Notes: generated by a model not told the origin, from the sequence alone. A stretch of 64,000 bases of DNA from Angustibacter sp. Root456 (GCF_001426435.1 NZ_LMER01000020.1:131824-195823); one strand, 5' to 3'. Positions 44,381-52,843 are shown, counted from the stretch's first letter. Translations and numbers: made by a program.

Positions 44381-44450
44381 GTGCGCTGGCGTGCATGATC
44401 ACGCCAGAAGGGGCCGCCTACCTCGGGCGTGATCATGCACGGCAGCGCAC
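44381..44450. repeat. REP-like hairpin, second copy
   Basis: Arms 44381-44405 and 44426-44450 are reverse complements with one mismatch and a 20-base loop. The arm sequence is the same as in the palindrome at 23760-23810, so both belong to one dispersed family. It lies between divergent DUF4177 and the hydrolase gene. Confidence 0.75.
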
Positions 44451-44469
44451 GTCAGGCGAGGATGGCAGC

Positions 44470-45279
44470 GTGAGCAACCCCCGCGACGTCCTCGACCGCC
44501 CGGCACCGCCGCCCGACGCCACGGTCTGGTACGGCCGGCTGCCCGTGCACGTGGCCGACGTCCGCTGGCCGACGAACCCCTCGGACGACGCCGCGCCGCT
44601 CGTGGTGGTCGTGCACGGTGGCTTCTGGCGCGCCGAGTTCGACCGCCATCACACCGGCCCGCAGTGCGCCGGTCTGGCCGACGCCGGGTACGCCGTCGCC
44701 GCCATCGAGTACCGCCGCACCGGCATGGACGGCGGTGGCTTCCCCGGCACCCTCGAGGACGTCGCGACTGCCGTCGAGCGCGTGCCCGGGCTGGTCGCCG
44801 AGGCCGCCGAGCACGCCGGCGTCGCCGTCGACACCGCGCGCACCGTGCTGCTGGGCCACAGCGCGGGCGGCCACCTGGTGGCCTGGGCCGCCACCCAGGC
44901 CACCACGGCAGCCACCGGGGCGATCAGCCTCGGCGGCGTGCTCGACCTCGCCCAAGCGGCAGCCCTCGGGCTCGACCCCGGTGAGGGCGGCTCGGCGGTC
45001 GAGGCGCTGCTCGGCGGCGGGCCCGCCGACGTGCCCGAGCTGTACGCCGCGTGCGACCCCACCGCGCTCGGCCGACCGCTGATCCCGGTGACCGCGCTGC
45101 ACGGCGCTGACGACGACGTCGTGCCGCCAGCGCTCTCGCTCACCTACGCCGACCGCACCGGCCAACCGGTCGTCGTCCTGCCCGCGATCGAGCACTTCGG
45201 CCTGATCGACCCGCAGTCGCCGGCGTGGCCCGTGGTGCTGCAGCACCTTGCCCACGCGACCGGCCGTACCGGTCGGTAG
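44470..45279 (+). CDS. Alpha/beta hydrolase, kynurenine-formamidase/esterase-like
   Basis: A 269-residue alpha/beta hydrolase. VVVHGGFWR is the oxyanion motif of the hormone-sensitive lipase/BD-FAE and formamidase groups, LLGHSAGGH carries the Ser nucleophile, ALHGADDDVVP the Asp and IEHFGLIDP the His. Arylformamidase or carboxylesterase activity is plausible. The GTG at 44470 lies six bases after GAGGAT, a weak leaderless signal. The stop codon forms part of the next gene's promoter. It is an addition relative to the mycobacterial order. Confidence 0.85.
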   Translation: MSNPRDVLDRPAPPPDATVWYGRLPVHVADVRWPTNPSDDAAPLVVVVHGGFWRAEFDRHHTGPQCAGLADAGYAVAAIEYRRTGMDGGGFPGTLEDVATAVERVPGLVAEAAEHAGVAVDTARTVLLGHSAGGHLVAWAATQATTAATGAISLGGVLDLAQAAALGLDPGEGGSAVEALLGGGPADVPELYAACDPTALGRPLIPVTALHGADDDVVPPALSLTYADRTGQPVVVLPAIEHFGLIDPQSPAWPVVLQHLAHATGRTGR

Positions 45280-45282
45280 CCT
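45277..45282 (+). promoter_or_regulatory. -10 element of ArsA-like pair, overlapping a stop codon
   Basis: TAGCCT, whose first three bases are the stop codon of the hydrolase; the ATG follows after seven bases, so the transcript is probably leaderless. Confidence 0.5.
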
Positions 45283-45289
45283 CCTCACC

Positions 45290-46303
45290 ATGGCGACCAC
45301 GGCTCGGGCGGCGAGCGCCGGCCGCGACCGCGACTGGGAGGGCGTGCGCCTGCACGTCGTCACCGGCAAGGGCGGCACCGGCAAGACGACCGTCGCCGCC
45401 GCGCTCGCGCTCGCGCTCGCGACCGACGGCCAGCGGGTGCTGCTCACCGAGGTCGAGGACCGCCAGGGCATCGCCCAGCTGCTCGACGTCCCGCAGCTGG
45501 GGTACGACGAGCACCGGGTCGCGACGGCGCCTGGCGGCGGTGAGGTCTTCGGGCTCTCGGTGGAGCCCAAGGCGGCGCTGCTGGAGTACCTGCAGATGTT
45601 CTACAAGCTGGGCCGCGCGGGCGGGTTGCTCGAGCGCTTCGGCGCCATCGACTTCGCCACCACCATCGCCCCGGGTGTGCGCGACGTGCTGCTCACCGGC
45701 AAGGTCTACGAGGCCGTCCGCCGCCGGGCGCACGGGCGTCCGGTCTACGACGCCGTCGTGCTCGACGCTCCGCCCACCGGCCGCATCACCCGGTTCCTCG
45801 GCGTCAACAACGAGGTCGCCGGGCTCGCGCGCGTGGGGCCGATCCGCGGCCAGGCGGACTCCATCACGACGCTGCTGCGCTCGCCCCAGACCGCAGTGCA
45901 CCTGGTGACGCTGCTCGAGGAGATGCCGGTGCAGGAGACCGTCGACGGCGTCGCCGCGCTGCACGAGGCGGGACTGCCCGTGGGTGGGATCGTCGTCAAC
46001 CTCGTGCGCGACCCGGTGCTGTCCGGCCGTCGGCTCACCGCGGCGGCCAAGGGACGCCTCGACGCCGCCGAGGTGGCAGGCGGGCTCGCGGACGCCGGCC
46101 TGCCCCACACCGACACCGCCGTGCGCGCCCTGCTCTCCGAGGCCGAGGAGCACGCCCAGCGCGTCGCGCTGCAGCAGCGCGAGCGGGGCGAGATCGACGC
46201 GCTCGACCGGCCCGTCTACGAGCTGCCCGCCCTCGCCGAAGCCATCGACCTCAGCGCGCTGTGCCGACTCGGTGACGTCCTGCGCGAGCAGGGGATGGCA
46301 TGA
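45290..46303 (+). CDS. ArsA/GET3-like ATPase, first of a pair
   Basis: A 337-residue P-loop ATPase. Walker A is HVVTGKGGTGKTTVAAAL near residue 22-39, switch-like VVLDAPPTGRI near residue 160, and VGGIVVNLVRD later. It has one nucleotide domain, without the Cys metal site of arsenical pump ATPases, so arsenite transport is not indicated. Orthologue by order of Rv3679; the mycobacterial pair has been described as an anion-transporting ATPase-like complex. Its stop overlaps the next ATPase by 4 bp, and heterodimers are likely. Confidence 0.9.
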   Translation: MATTARAASAGRDRDWEGVRLHVVTGKGGTGKTTVAAALALALATDGQRVLLTEVEDRQGIAQLLDVPQLGYDEHRVATAPGGGEVFGLSVEPKAALLEYLQMFYKLGRAGGLLERFGAIDFATTIAPGVRDVLLTGKVYEAVRRRAHGRPVYDAVVLDAPPTGRITRFLGVNNEVAGLARVGPIRGQADSITTLLRSPQTAVHLVTLLEEMPVQETVDGVAALHEAGLPVGGIVVNLVRDPVLSGRRLTAAAKGRLDAAEVAGGLADAGLPHTDTAVRALLSEAEEHAQRVALQQRERGEIDALDRPVYELPALAEAIDLSALCRLGDVLREQGMA

Positions 46304-47478
46304 GCCCGCGCCGTAGCCACGAGGTGCCGCCGCTCAGCCCACCCGCCCTCGACGTCGACGCCCTGCTGCGCGACCCGGCCACCCGGATCGTGGTGTGCTG
46401 CGGCTCCGGCGGCGTGGGCAAGACGACCACCGCCGCGGCCCTCGGCCTGCGCGCGGCCGAGCAGGGCCGCAAGGTCGTCGTGCTCACGATCGACCCCGCC
46501 CGCCGGCTGGCGCAGAGCATGGGGCTGGTCGAGCTCGACAACACCCCGCGCGCGGTGAAGGGCGTCGACCAGGCGGCGGGCGGCCGGCTCGACGCCATGA
46601 TGCTCGACATGAAGCGCACCTTCGACGAGATCGTCGAGGCGCACTCCTCGCCCGAGAAGGCCCAGCAGATCCTGGCCAACCCCTTCTACCAGGCGCTGTC
46701 GAGCTCGTTCGCGGGCACGCAGGAGTACATGGCCATGGAGAAGCTCGGCCAGCTGCGCCGCCAGGCCGACCGCGAGGGCACGTGGGACCTCGTCATCGTC
46801 GACACCCCGCCGTCTCGCTCGGCCCTGGACTTCCTCGACGCGCCGCAGCGCCTCGGTTCGTTCCTCGACGGGCGGTTCATCCGCCTGCTCGCGGCGCCGG
46901 CCAAGGCCGGTGGTCGGGCGTACCTCAAGGCGTTCAGTGCCGGCGTCAACGTGGTGACCAACACGCTCACCAAGGTGCTCGGAGCGCAGGTGCTACGCGA
47001 CGTGCAGACCTTCGTGGCGGCGCTGGACACGATGTTCGGTGGGTTCCGCGAGCGGGCCGACGCGACGTACCGCCTGCTGCAGGCGGACGGCACCGCGTTC
47101 GTCGTGGTCGCCGCCCCCGAGCGCGACGCGCTGCGCGAGGCCGCCTACTTCGTCGAGCGGCTCGACCGCGACCGCATGCCGCTCGCGGGCCTCGTGCTCA
47201 ACCGCGTGCACGACGCCGACCACGTCGACATCTCGGCCGAGCGGGCGCTCGCTGCCGCCGAGACGCTCGCCGAGCGCAAGGAGCACCCGCTCACGCAAGC
47301 GCTGCTGCGCCTGCACGCTGACCGCGTCCGCGTCGCCGAGCGCGAGCAGGCGATCGCTGACCACTTCACCGCCGCGCACCGCGAGGTGCCGGTACGCCGG
47401 GTGCGGGCCTGCGCGCAGGACGTGCACGACCTGCCCGGCCTGCGCCAGATCGGCGCCGACCTCGCCGGCGACGCCTGA
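46300..47478 (+). CDS. ArsA/GET3-like ATPase, second of a pair
   Basis: A 392-residue P-loop ATPase. Walker A is CGSGGVGKTTTAAAL near 41-55; TIDPARRLAQSMG is a deviant switch I, LVIVDTPPSRSALDFLD is switch II. Longer than the first subunit, with an additional helical segment (about 95-250). Position matches Rv3680. No Cys metal-binding triad is visible. Overlaps the first ATPase by 4 bp and is followed by a strong hairpin, so the pair is a two-gene unit. Confidence 0.9.
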   Translation: MSPRRSHEVPPLSPPALDVDALLRDPATRIVVCCGSGGVGKTTTAAALGLRAAEQGRKVVVLTIDPARRLAQSMGLVELDNTPRAVKGVDQAAGGRLDAMMLDMKRTFDEIVEAHSSPEKAQQILANPFYQALSSSFAGTQEYMAMEKLGQLRRQADREGTWDLVIVDTPPSRSALDFLDAPQRLGSFLDGRFIRLLAAPAKAGGRAYLKAFSAGVNVVTNTLTKVLGAQVLRDVQTFVAALDTMFGGFRERADATYRLLQADGTAFVVVAAPERDALREAAYFVERLDRDRMPLAGLVLNRVHDADHVDISAERALAAAETLAERKEHPLTQALLRLHADRVRVAEREQAIADHFTAAHREVPVRRVRACAQDVHDLPGLRQIGADLAGDA

Positions 47479-47491
47479 CCCCCACCGCCCC

Positions 47492-47523
47492 AACCGTGCA
47501 CCTTGTACACAACGTGCACGGTT
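47492..47523. terminator. Hairpin between ArsA pair and whiB
   Basis: AACCGTGCAC (47492-47501) pairs with GTGCACGGTT (47514-47523); inner TTGT/ACAA extends the stem with one mismatch. Between convergent genes; likely a two-way terminator. Confidence 0.6.
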
Positions 47524-47575
47524 CCACCGCTCCAGGCGTGCACGTCGGATCCGAAGTGCCCGCCGAGGGGCCGCC

Positions 47576-47905
47576 TCAGATGGCGATGGCTCCGTCGTCC
47601 GTGGCCGTGCGCTGGTGGTCGGTGCGGGCGGCCTCGAGCAGGCGCCGCCATGACGTCACGTTGGGCCGCTTCTTCAGCAGGGCCCGGCGCTCACGCTCGG
47701 TCATGCCGCCCCACACACCGAACTCGGTGCGGTTGTCGAGGGCGTCGGCCAGGCACTCGGTGCGCACGACGCACCCCATGCAGACCGCCTTGGCACGGTT
47801 CTGCTCCGCGCCCTGGACGAACAGGTCGTCCGGATCCCCCTGGCTGCACGACCCCCGCGTCGCCCAGTCCTGGTCCCACCCTGCGTTGCTCGCCATGGTG
47901 CTCAT
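47576..47905 (-). CDS. whiB4: WhiB-family iron-sulfur regulator, WhiB4-like
   Basis: A 109-residue WhiB protein. Cluster ligands are Cys in RGSCSQGD, then CMGC and REC-like TEC: the pattern Cys-x29ish-Cys-x2-Cys-x5-Cys; the turn EFGVWGGMTERERRAL and the basic KKRP tail follow. The 4Fe-4S cluster would respond to O2 or NO. Adjacent ponA2-like and ArsA genes match the place of whiB4 in M. tuberculosis (Rv3681c). The start is the ATG at 47905 preceded by GGAG; the longer frame is not used. It is divergent from the penicillin-binding protein gene, a possible target. Confidence 0.92.
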   Translation of the reverse strand: MSTMASNAGWDQDWATRGSCSQGDPDDLFVQGAEQNRAKAVCMGCVVRTECLADALDNRTEFGVWGGMTERERRALLKKRPNVTSWRRLLEAARTDHQRTATDDGAIAI

Positions 47906-48042
47906 CGGCGGTCTCCACCCTTGAAAATCGTCGGGCGACCCGGCACCGGCTGTGCGACGACGCCACCCTTTCCCCGCTACAGACGGTAGGGAGTGAGAGG
48001 GGGTGGCGACCATGACCCGTTCCGGCCATTCCTGGCCCACCG

Positions 48043-48098
48043 GTGACTAGTCACAGGGCGTGACCTTCGTCCCGATCGGGTTCGTCCCAAGGCGTGAC
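48043..48098. promoter_or_regulatory. Cluster of palindromes and direct repeats before ponA2
   Basis: GTGACTAGTCAC (48043-48054) is a perfect 12-bp palindrome. GGCGTGAC occurs at 48057-48064 and 48091-48098, TTCGTCCC at 48066-48073 and 48081-48088, flanking CCCGATCGGG (48071-48080). This organised array in the whiB4-ponA2 divergent region looks like an operator, target protein unknown. Confidence 0.5.
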
Positions 48099-48200
48099 TG
48101 GCCGCCTTGTCAGGTCCGCGGGTTACCCTGAGGAGTCCCACGCGCACGGATCGCGCAGCGACCAGGGCCGTTCGAGGTCCGTCACAGCGGAGGAGCACGG

Positions 48201-50624
48201 ATGACGAGGCAGGCCGACGACCGCGGAAGCGGGATAGTCAGCATCCTCACCCTCCTCTCGGCCCTCATCGGCACGGCCGTGGTGGCTGGGCTGGTCGGGG
48301 CCGGGTTGTTCATGCCGGCGGTGGGTGCGGCCGGTGCCACGGCCCGCACCGGCGTCGACTTCTTCGACGCGCTGCCGGCCGAGCTCGAGCAGAGCCCGCT
48401 CGCGCAGCAGTCGCGCATCCTCGATGCCGACGGCCACGTGATCGCGACGTTCTACAACGAGAACCGCGTCGTGGTGCCGCTGAAGAAGATCGCGCCGATC
48501 ATGCGCGAGGCGCAGATCGCGATCGAGGACACCCGCTTCCGCGAGCACGGCGGCATCGACCCCAAGGGCGTGCTGCGTGCCGCGCTCAACAACGCCTCCG
48601 GTGACTCCACGCAGGGCGCGTCGACGCTCACCCAGCAGTACGTGAAGCTCACGCTGCAGGAGAACGCGATCTACGCCGGCGACGAGGAGGCCGCCAAGGC
48701 CGCCGTCGACAAGAACCTCGCCCGCAAGATCCAGGAGATGAAGTACGCGGTCGCGCTCGAGAAGAAGATGAGCAAGGACCAGATCCTCGAGGGCTACCTC
48801 AACATCGCGTACTACGGCGACGGCGCCTACGGCGTCGAGACGGCGGCCCGCCACTTCTTCTCCACCACCGCCGCCAAGCTGACGCTGCCGCAGGCGGCGC
48901 TGCTGGCCGGGCTCGTGCAGCAGCCGGGCGCGTTCGATCCCCGCCGCAATCCCAAGTCCGCCCTGAACCGCCGCAACGTCGTGCTCGCGCGCATGCTGCA
49001 GACCGGCAAGATCACGCAGAAGCAGCACGACGCCGCGGTGAAGACCAAGCTGGGCCTGAAGATCAAGCCGGCCGGCAACGGCTGCGACGGGTCGCGCTAC
49101 CCCTTCTTCTGCAACTACGTGTACCGCCAGGTGCTCACCAACAAGGCGTTCGGCGCCACCGAGCAGGCGCGCCGCACGCTGGTGTTCCGCGGCGGCCTCA
49201 CCATCCAGACCACGCTCGACCCGAAGATGCAGGCCGCTGCCGAGAAGGCCGTGGCCAAGAAGGTGGCCGCGCGCAACAAGAGCAACGTGGCAGCGGCGAT
49301 CTCCGTGGTCGAGCCGGGCACGGGGGCCGTGCGCGCCATGGCCCAGAGCCGTCCGTACGGCCGCAACCCCAAGAAGGGCCAGACGGTCGTCAACTACAAC
49401 GTCGACAACGTCTACGGCGGCGGCAACGGCTTCCAGACCGGTTCGACCTTCAAGGCGTTCACGCTCGCGGCCGCACTGTCGGAGGGCAAGTCGCTCAACA
49501 GCACCTTGAACGCGCCGGTCAGCGGGCACGTCTTCAAGAAGGACGACTTCCAGCTCAACGGCAGCTGCCCTGACCTGCGCACGCCGGTCTACCCCGTGAG
49601 CAACAGCGAGGGCAACGAGCACGGCACCCGCACCCTCCTGGAGTTCACCGCCAAGTCGGTCAACACCGCCTTCGTCAAGCTCGAGGGCGAGGTCGGCCTG
49701 TGCAAGGTGCTGGCCGTCGCCGACAACCTCGGCATGCACCTGGCGGCGCCGTCCAAGAAGGATCGCGCCGACGGCAAGATGAGCACCGCCCTTCGGCCCT
49801 ACGAGTCGCTCACGCTCGGCATCGAGCCGGTGGCGCCTCTCACCATGGCCGCGGCGTACGCCACGTTCGCCGCTGACGGCCTGTACTGCCCGCCGGTGTC
49901 CATCACCGCCGTGACGGCGCTGGGCGGCAAGAAGATCAAGCTGCCCGAGCAGCAGTGCGACCAGGCCCTCGACCAGAACGTCGCCCGCGGTGTCACGCAG
50001 GCCCTCGAGAAGGTCATCACGAGCGGCACCGCCCGCGGCAACGGCATCGGGCGCCCGGCAGCCGGTAAGACGGGTACGACCAACGGGTCCACCGACCTGT
50101 GGTTCGCGGGCTACGTGCCGCAGCTCGCCGCGGCCGTCTGGTTCGGGCACCCCGACAAGACGAAGCAGATGAAGGGCATCGACACCGGCAAGGCCAAGTA
50201 CCCGCGCCAGATGTACGGCGCGACGTTGTCTGCACCGCTGTGGGCTGACTTCATGGAGTCCGCCACCAAGGGCATGCCGCGCGAGAACTTCGGCAACCCC
50301 AGTGACAAGATTCTGTACGGAGACAAGGTCAGCGTGCCGAGCACGACGGGCCAGTCGATCGCCGATGCGACCAAGACGCTCGAGGACGCGGGTTTCTCGG
50401 TGTCGGTGGGCTCGCCGCAGAGCTCGAACATCGCCCAGGGCCTGGTCGCCGCCACCAACCCGTCGCCGGGCTCGCGGGTGCGTGCCGGAAGCTCGGTCAC
50501 CATCTACCCGAGCAGCGGCCCGGCCCCGGCGCCGCAGCCCACGACGACGGCGCCCGCACCGACGCCCACCCCACCCCCGCCTCCTGGCAAGACGAAGCCA
50601 CCCAAGAAGCCGAAGAGCGGGTAG
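48201..50624 (+). CDS. ponA2: Bifunctional class A penicillin-binding protein with PASTA domain (PonA2-like)
   Basis: A peptidoglycan glycosyltransferase/transpeptidase of 807 residues. An N-terminal membrane helix (about 15-38); GT51 domain with EDTRFREHGG near 108 and QGASTLTQQYVK; transpeptidase with SxxK in GSTFKAF near 415, SxN in SVNTAF and KTG in GKTGTTNGS near 622; one PASTA domain (about 710-775) and a Pro-rich tail. GGAGGAG before the ATG. Divergent from whiB4. All catalytic motifs are intact. In mycobacteria ponA2 is non-essential but stress-related. Confidence 0.95.
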   Translation: MTRQADDRGSGIVSILTLLSALIGTAVVAGLVGAGLFMPAVGAAGATARTGVDFFDALPAELEQSPLAQQSRILDADGHVIATFYNENRVVVPLKKIAPIMREAQIAIEDTRFREHGGIDPKGVLRAALNNASGDSTQGASTLTQQYVKLTLQENAIYAGDEEAAKAAVDKNLARKIQEMKYAVALEKKMSKDQILEGYLNIAYYGDGAYGVETAARHFFSTTAAKLTLPQAALLAGLVQQPGAFDPRRNPKSALNRRNVVLARMLQTGKITQKQHDAAVKTKLGLKIKPAGNGCDGSRYPFFCNYVYRQVLTNKAFGATEQARRTLVFRGGLTIQTTLDPKMQAAAEKAVAKKVAARNKSNVAAAISVVEPGTGAVRAMAQSRPYGRNPKKGQTVVNYNVDNVYGGGNGFQTGSTFKAFTLAAALSEGKSLNSTLNAPVSGHVFKKDDFQLNGSCPDLRTPVYPVSNSEGNEHGTRTLLEFTAKSVNTAFVKLEGEVGLCKVLAVADNLGMHLAAPSKKDRADGKMSTALRPYESLTLGIEPVAPLTMAAAYATFAADGLYCPPVSITAVTALGGKKIKLPEQQCDQALDQNVARGVTQALEKVITSGTARGNGIGRPAAGKTGTTNGSTDLWFAGYVPQLAAAVWFGHPDKTKQMKGIDTGKAKYPRQMYGATLSAPLWADFMESATKGMPRENFGNPSDKILYGDKVSVPSTTGQSIADATKTLEDAGFSVSVGSPQSSNIAQGLVAATNPSPGSRVRAGSSVTIYPSSGPAPAPQPTTTAPAPTPTPPPPPGKTKPPKKPKSG

Positions 50625-50634
50625 GCCGCGAGGC

Positions 50635-51090
50635 CTACTGCGCGAGCTGGCGGCGCACCTCGGCGGCCACGCGCCCACCCTCGGCGCGGCCAGCGACGGC
50701 GGCCGATGCCGCCTTCATGACCTGCCCCATGGCCTTCATGCCCTCGGCGCCGGTGTCGCGGATGGCGGCGCTCACCAGCTCGGCCAGCGCGGCGTCGTCC
50801 AGCTGCGCCGGCAGGTAGCCCTCGATCACGGCCATCTCAGCGCGCTCGCGGTCGGCCCGCTCCGGGCGCCCGCCGTCCGCGAACGCCGTGGCCGCCTCGC
50901 GGCGCTTCTTGGCCTCGCGCCGCAGCACGGCCTGGACGTCGTCGTCGCTGAGCTCGCGCGCGACGTCCCCGGCGACCTCCTCGTTCGTGATGGCTGTGAG
51001 CACCATGCGCAGCGTGGCGACGCGCACCTCGTCCTGCTCGCGGATCGCGGTGGTGAGGTCGTCGCGCAGCGTCTGCTTGAGGGTGCTCAT
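50635..51090 (-). CDS. GatB/YqeY-domain protein
   Basis: A 151-residue YqeY protein: LKQTLRDDLTTAIREQDEVRVATLRMVL-like start (only short pieces shown: LRDDLTTAIRE), central IEGYLPAQLDD, and QVMKAASAAVAGRAEGGRVA at the end, which is the tRNA-binding-like YqeY module of GatB. Stand-alone members have no agreed role. The ATG at 51090 is taken; longer frames lie over the neighbouring gene. Convergent with ponA2 (10-bp gap), divergent from the phosphoesterase. Confidence 0.9.
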   Translation of the reverse strand: MSTLKQTLRDDLTTAIREQDEVRVATLRMVLTAITNEEVAGDVARELSDDDVQAVLRREAKKRREAATAFADGGRPERADRERAEMAVIEGYLPAQLDDAALAELVSAAIRDTGAEGMKAMGQVMKAASAAVAGRAEGGRVAAEVRRQLAQ

Positions 51091-51129
51091 GGATCGCGAG
51101 TCTGTCAGGCCCTGGCACGATGGACCACC

Positions 51130-52059
51130 ATGAGGCCTGCACGCACCATCGCCGCACTCGGGGGCCTCGGCGGCCTCGGCCTCGCGTTCGTCGCAGGGTG
51201 CGTCGTCGAGAGCCGCGCCTACACCCTGCGCCGCTTCGAGCTCCCGGTGCTCCCCGCGGGGACGCCCACGCTGAGGGTGCTGCACCTGTCGGACCTGCAC
51301 CTCACCGACCGCCAGCGCCTGGAGCGGGAGTGGGTCCGCGGCCTGGCCGCGCTCGAGCCCGACCTGGTCGTCGACACCGGCGACAACCTCGCGCACCTCG
51401 ACGCGGTGCCGAACGTCCTGCGCGCCCTCGAGCCACTGCTGGAGCGCCCGGGCGCCTTCGTGCTGGGTTCGAACGACTACTTCGCGCCCAAGCCGAAGAA
51501 CCCCGCTCGCTACCTGCTGCCCGATGGCGGCAGGCGGCGCATCGCCGGCCGCCGCCTGCCCACCGACCGGCTCGTCGAAGGCCTGACCGCGCAGGGTTGG
51601 CTCGATCTCACCAACACCCGCGGGCAGCTGCGCGTCGCCGGCGTCGACCTGTCGTTCGTGGGGGTCGACGACCCGCACCTCGGGTACGACCGGTTTCCCG
51701 CGCCGGACCACACCGCACCTGCCGCCCTGGCGATCGGTGTCAGCCACGCGCCGTACACGCGGGTGCTCGACGCCATGGTGCGCGACGGCGCCTCGCTGCT
51801 GCTCGCCGGGCACACGCACGGCGGCCAGCTGCGCCTGCCCGGCTACGGCACGATCGTCACCAACTGCGACCTCGACCGGCACCGCGCGCGCGGCGTCAGC
51901 CGCTGGTGGGACGGCGCCGCCCACCAGCCGCCGCAGGCGCCCCCGCCGCCGGATGCCGCGTGGCTGCACGTGAGCGCGGGCCTCGGCACCTCGCCGTACA
52001 CCCCGGTGCGCTTCAACTGCCGCCCCGAGGCCAGCCTGCTCACCCTCACCGCCCCCTGA
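51130..52059 (+). CDS. Metallophosphoesterase (Rv3683-type)
   Basis: A 309-residue calcineurin-like phosphoesterase with an N-terminal hydrophobic anchor (about 7-24). The metal-site motifs are LSDLHL, DTGDNL, GSND where NHE/D is usual, GVSHAP and AGHTHGGQ. Likely membrane-associated; substrate unknown. CACGAT eight bases before the ATG is a possible leaderless promoter. Orthologous by position to Rv3683, completing the conserved block that began at marP. Confidence 0.88.
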   Translation: MRPARTIAALGGLGGLGLAFVAGCVVESRAYTLRRFELPVLPAGTPTLRVLHLSDLHLTDRQRLEREWVRGLAALEPDLVVDTGDNLAHLDAVPNVLRALEPLLERPGAFVLGSNDYFAPKPKNPARYLLPDGGRRRIAGRRLPTDRLVEGLTAQGWLDLTNTRGQLRVAGVDLSFVGVDDPHLGYDRFPAPDHTAPAALAIGVSHAPYTRVLDAMVRDGASLLLAGHTHGGQLRLPGYGTIVTNCDLDRHRARGVSRWWDGAAHQPPQAPPPPDAAWLHVSAGLGTSPYTPVRFNCRPEASLLTLTAP

Positions 52060-52077
52060 CCCTTCCCGCCATCGCTT

Positions 52078-52157
52078 TGCGCCACCCAGGCCGCTTTGCG
52101 CGGCCAGGGAGCGGTCTGGTTGGCGCAGGCACCACGGGCTTGCGCTACTCAGGCCGG
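52078..52157. repeat. Degenerate 17-bp repeat, three copies
   Basis: TGCGCCACCCAGGCCGC (52078-52094), an inverted copy at 52111-52127 (15/17) and a direct copy at 52141-52157 (14/17). The first two can form a hairpin after the phosphoesterase gene. Confidence 0.55.
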
Positions 52158-52306
52158 ATGTGGCGGCGCCAAACCGGCCCGGACGGCGGAAGGCGGGCTG
52201 AGTGGCGGGAGGGGGTGGGTGCCGGGGGATCCGGTTTCAGACTTGCGGCTGGCCTCGGCTACGATGGCGTGGCTTCGCCGTCCGCAGGGACGGCGGCGAG
52301 CAGCCA

Positions 52307-52383
<77 letters not shown>

Positions 52384-52407
52384 ATGTGATGTCTCAGGAC
52401 ATCCCGG

Positions 52408-52440
52408 ACGCCCGAACCTGCAGGATGCAGGTTCGGGCGT
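52408..52440. terminator. Hairpin serving tRNA-Pro
   Basis: Perfect 15-bp arms 52408-52422 and 52426-52440 with loop GGA, followed by TCGTCATTTCT. It lies within the IS remnant, so the tRNA terminator is IS-derived. Confidence 0.65.
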
Positions 52441-52443
52441 TCG

Positions 52444-52656
52444 TCATTTCTGGGTTCGGGGTTGGTAGTCCCTGGTGGTGTCGATGGTGAGCTCGCGGAG
52501 GGGCTCGCGGGCGCGGGTCGACGCGGCTTCGCCGTCGGCCGGTAGGGCCATCAGCCGGCTGACCGTGGCCTCGGAGACCCGGTAGGTCCTGGCGGCCTCG
52601 GCCTGGCTCAGGCCCTGGCTGATGACGGCGGTCATGACCAGCCTCGCTCTCGACAC
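52444..52656 (-). pseudogene. Remnant IS481-family transposase, both ends joined
   Basis: The 70-residue frame begins with the HTH of this transposase group (ARLVMTAVISQGLSQAEAAR, then YRVSEATVSRLM) and jumps at about residue 50 to the typical C terminus LRELTIDTTRDYQP. The DDE catalytic core is deleted in frame, so it cannot transpose. The GTG at 52656 is the canonical start. It could make a small DNA-binding protein able to recognise the IRs, which is inference. Confidence 0.75.
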
Positions 52657-52714
52657 GTGCGAGCATGACCGACCACGCCCTTGCAGATGTCGTGAGACGT
52701 CCTGAGCCAGGACA

Positions 52715-52730
52715 CCGTTACCCCGACCAA
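52715..52730 (+). repeat. Right copy of the IS target-site duplication
   Basis: Matches 14 of 16 bases of the tRNA-Pro 3' end (52369-52384) and directly abuts the right inverted repeat. Confidence 0.7.
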
Positions 52731-52843
52731 CCAGACGTTCGACCATCGCGCCGGTTGCCGCTGATGCGCCTGCTGCCTGCCAGGTCTCGTTCACTCGTCC
52801 ACGGGACCTGCGGCCCTGTCGCGGGCTGGACGCACGAGAGCAG

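Larger units (their letters stand above)
52385..52714 (-). mobile_element. Internally deleted IS481-type element with IRs and decayed target duplication
   Basis: A 330-bp unit bounded by 19-bp inverted repeats (52385-52403 and 52696-52714, 15/19 matching, both beginning TGT). It is flanked by a 16-bp direct repeat, 52369-52384 (end of the tRNA) and 52715-52730, 14/16 identical, touching the IRs exactly as a target-site duplication should. Inside is only a fused transposase remnant. So an IS inserted at the 3' end of tRNA-Pro and later lost its core. Confidence 0.75.

Noticed and set aside
44203-44436. 77-codon minus-strand frame overlapping the DUF4177 gene
   Set aside because: The DUF4177 frame (44189-44338) has a recognisable family sequence and tight coupling to RidA; this other frame does not.
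45290-47478. Arsenite efflux operon
   Set aside because: The two ArsA-like ATPases lack the Cys metal-binding sites and there is no ArsB, ArsC or ArsR gene beside them; the ArsB/NhaD-like permease is 17 kb away.
48043-48054. GTGACTAGTCAC as a CRP site
   Set aside because: Half-sites are separated by four bases rather than six, so Crp spacing is not met.
48123-50678. 851-codon minus-strand frame over ponA2
   Set aside because: Antisense to a penicillin-binding protein with all active-site motifs; no domain in the shadow frame.
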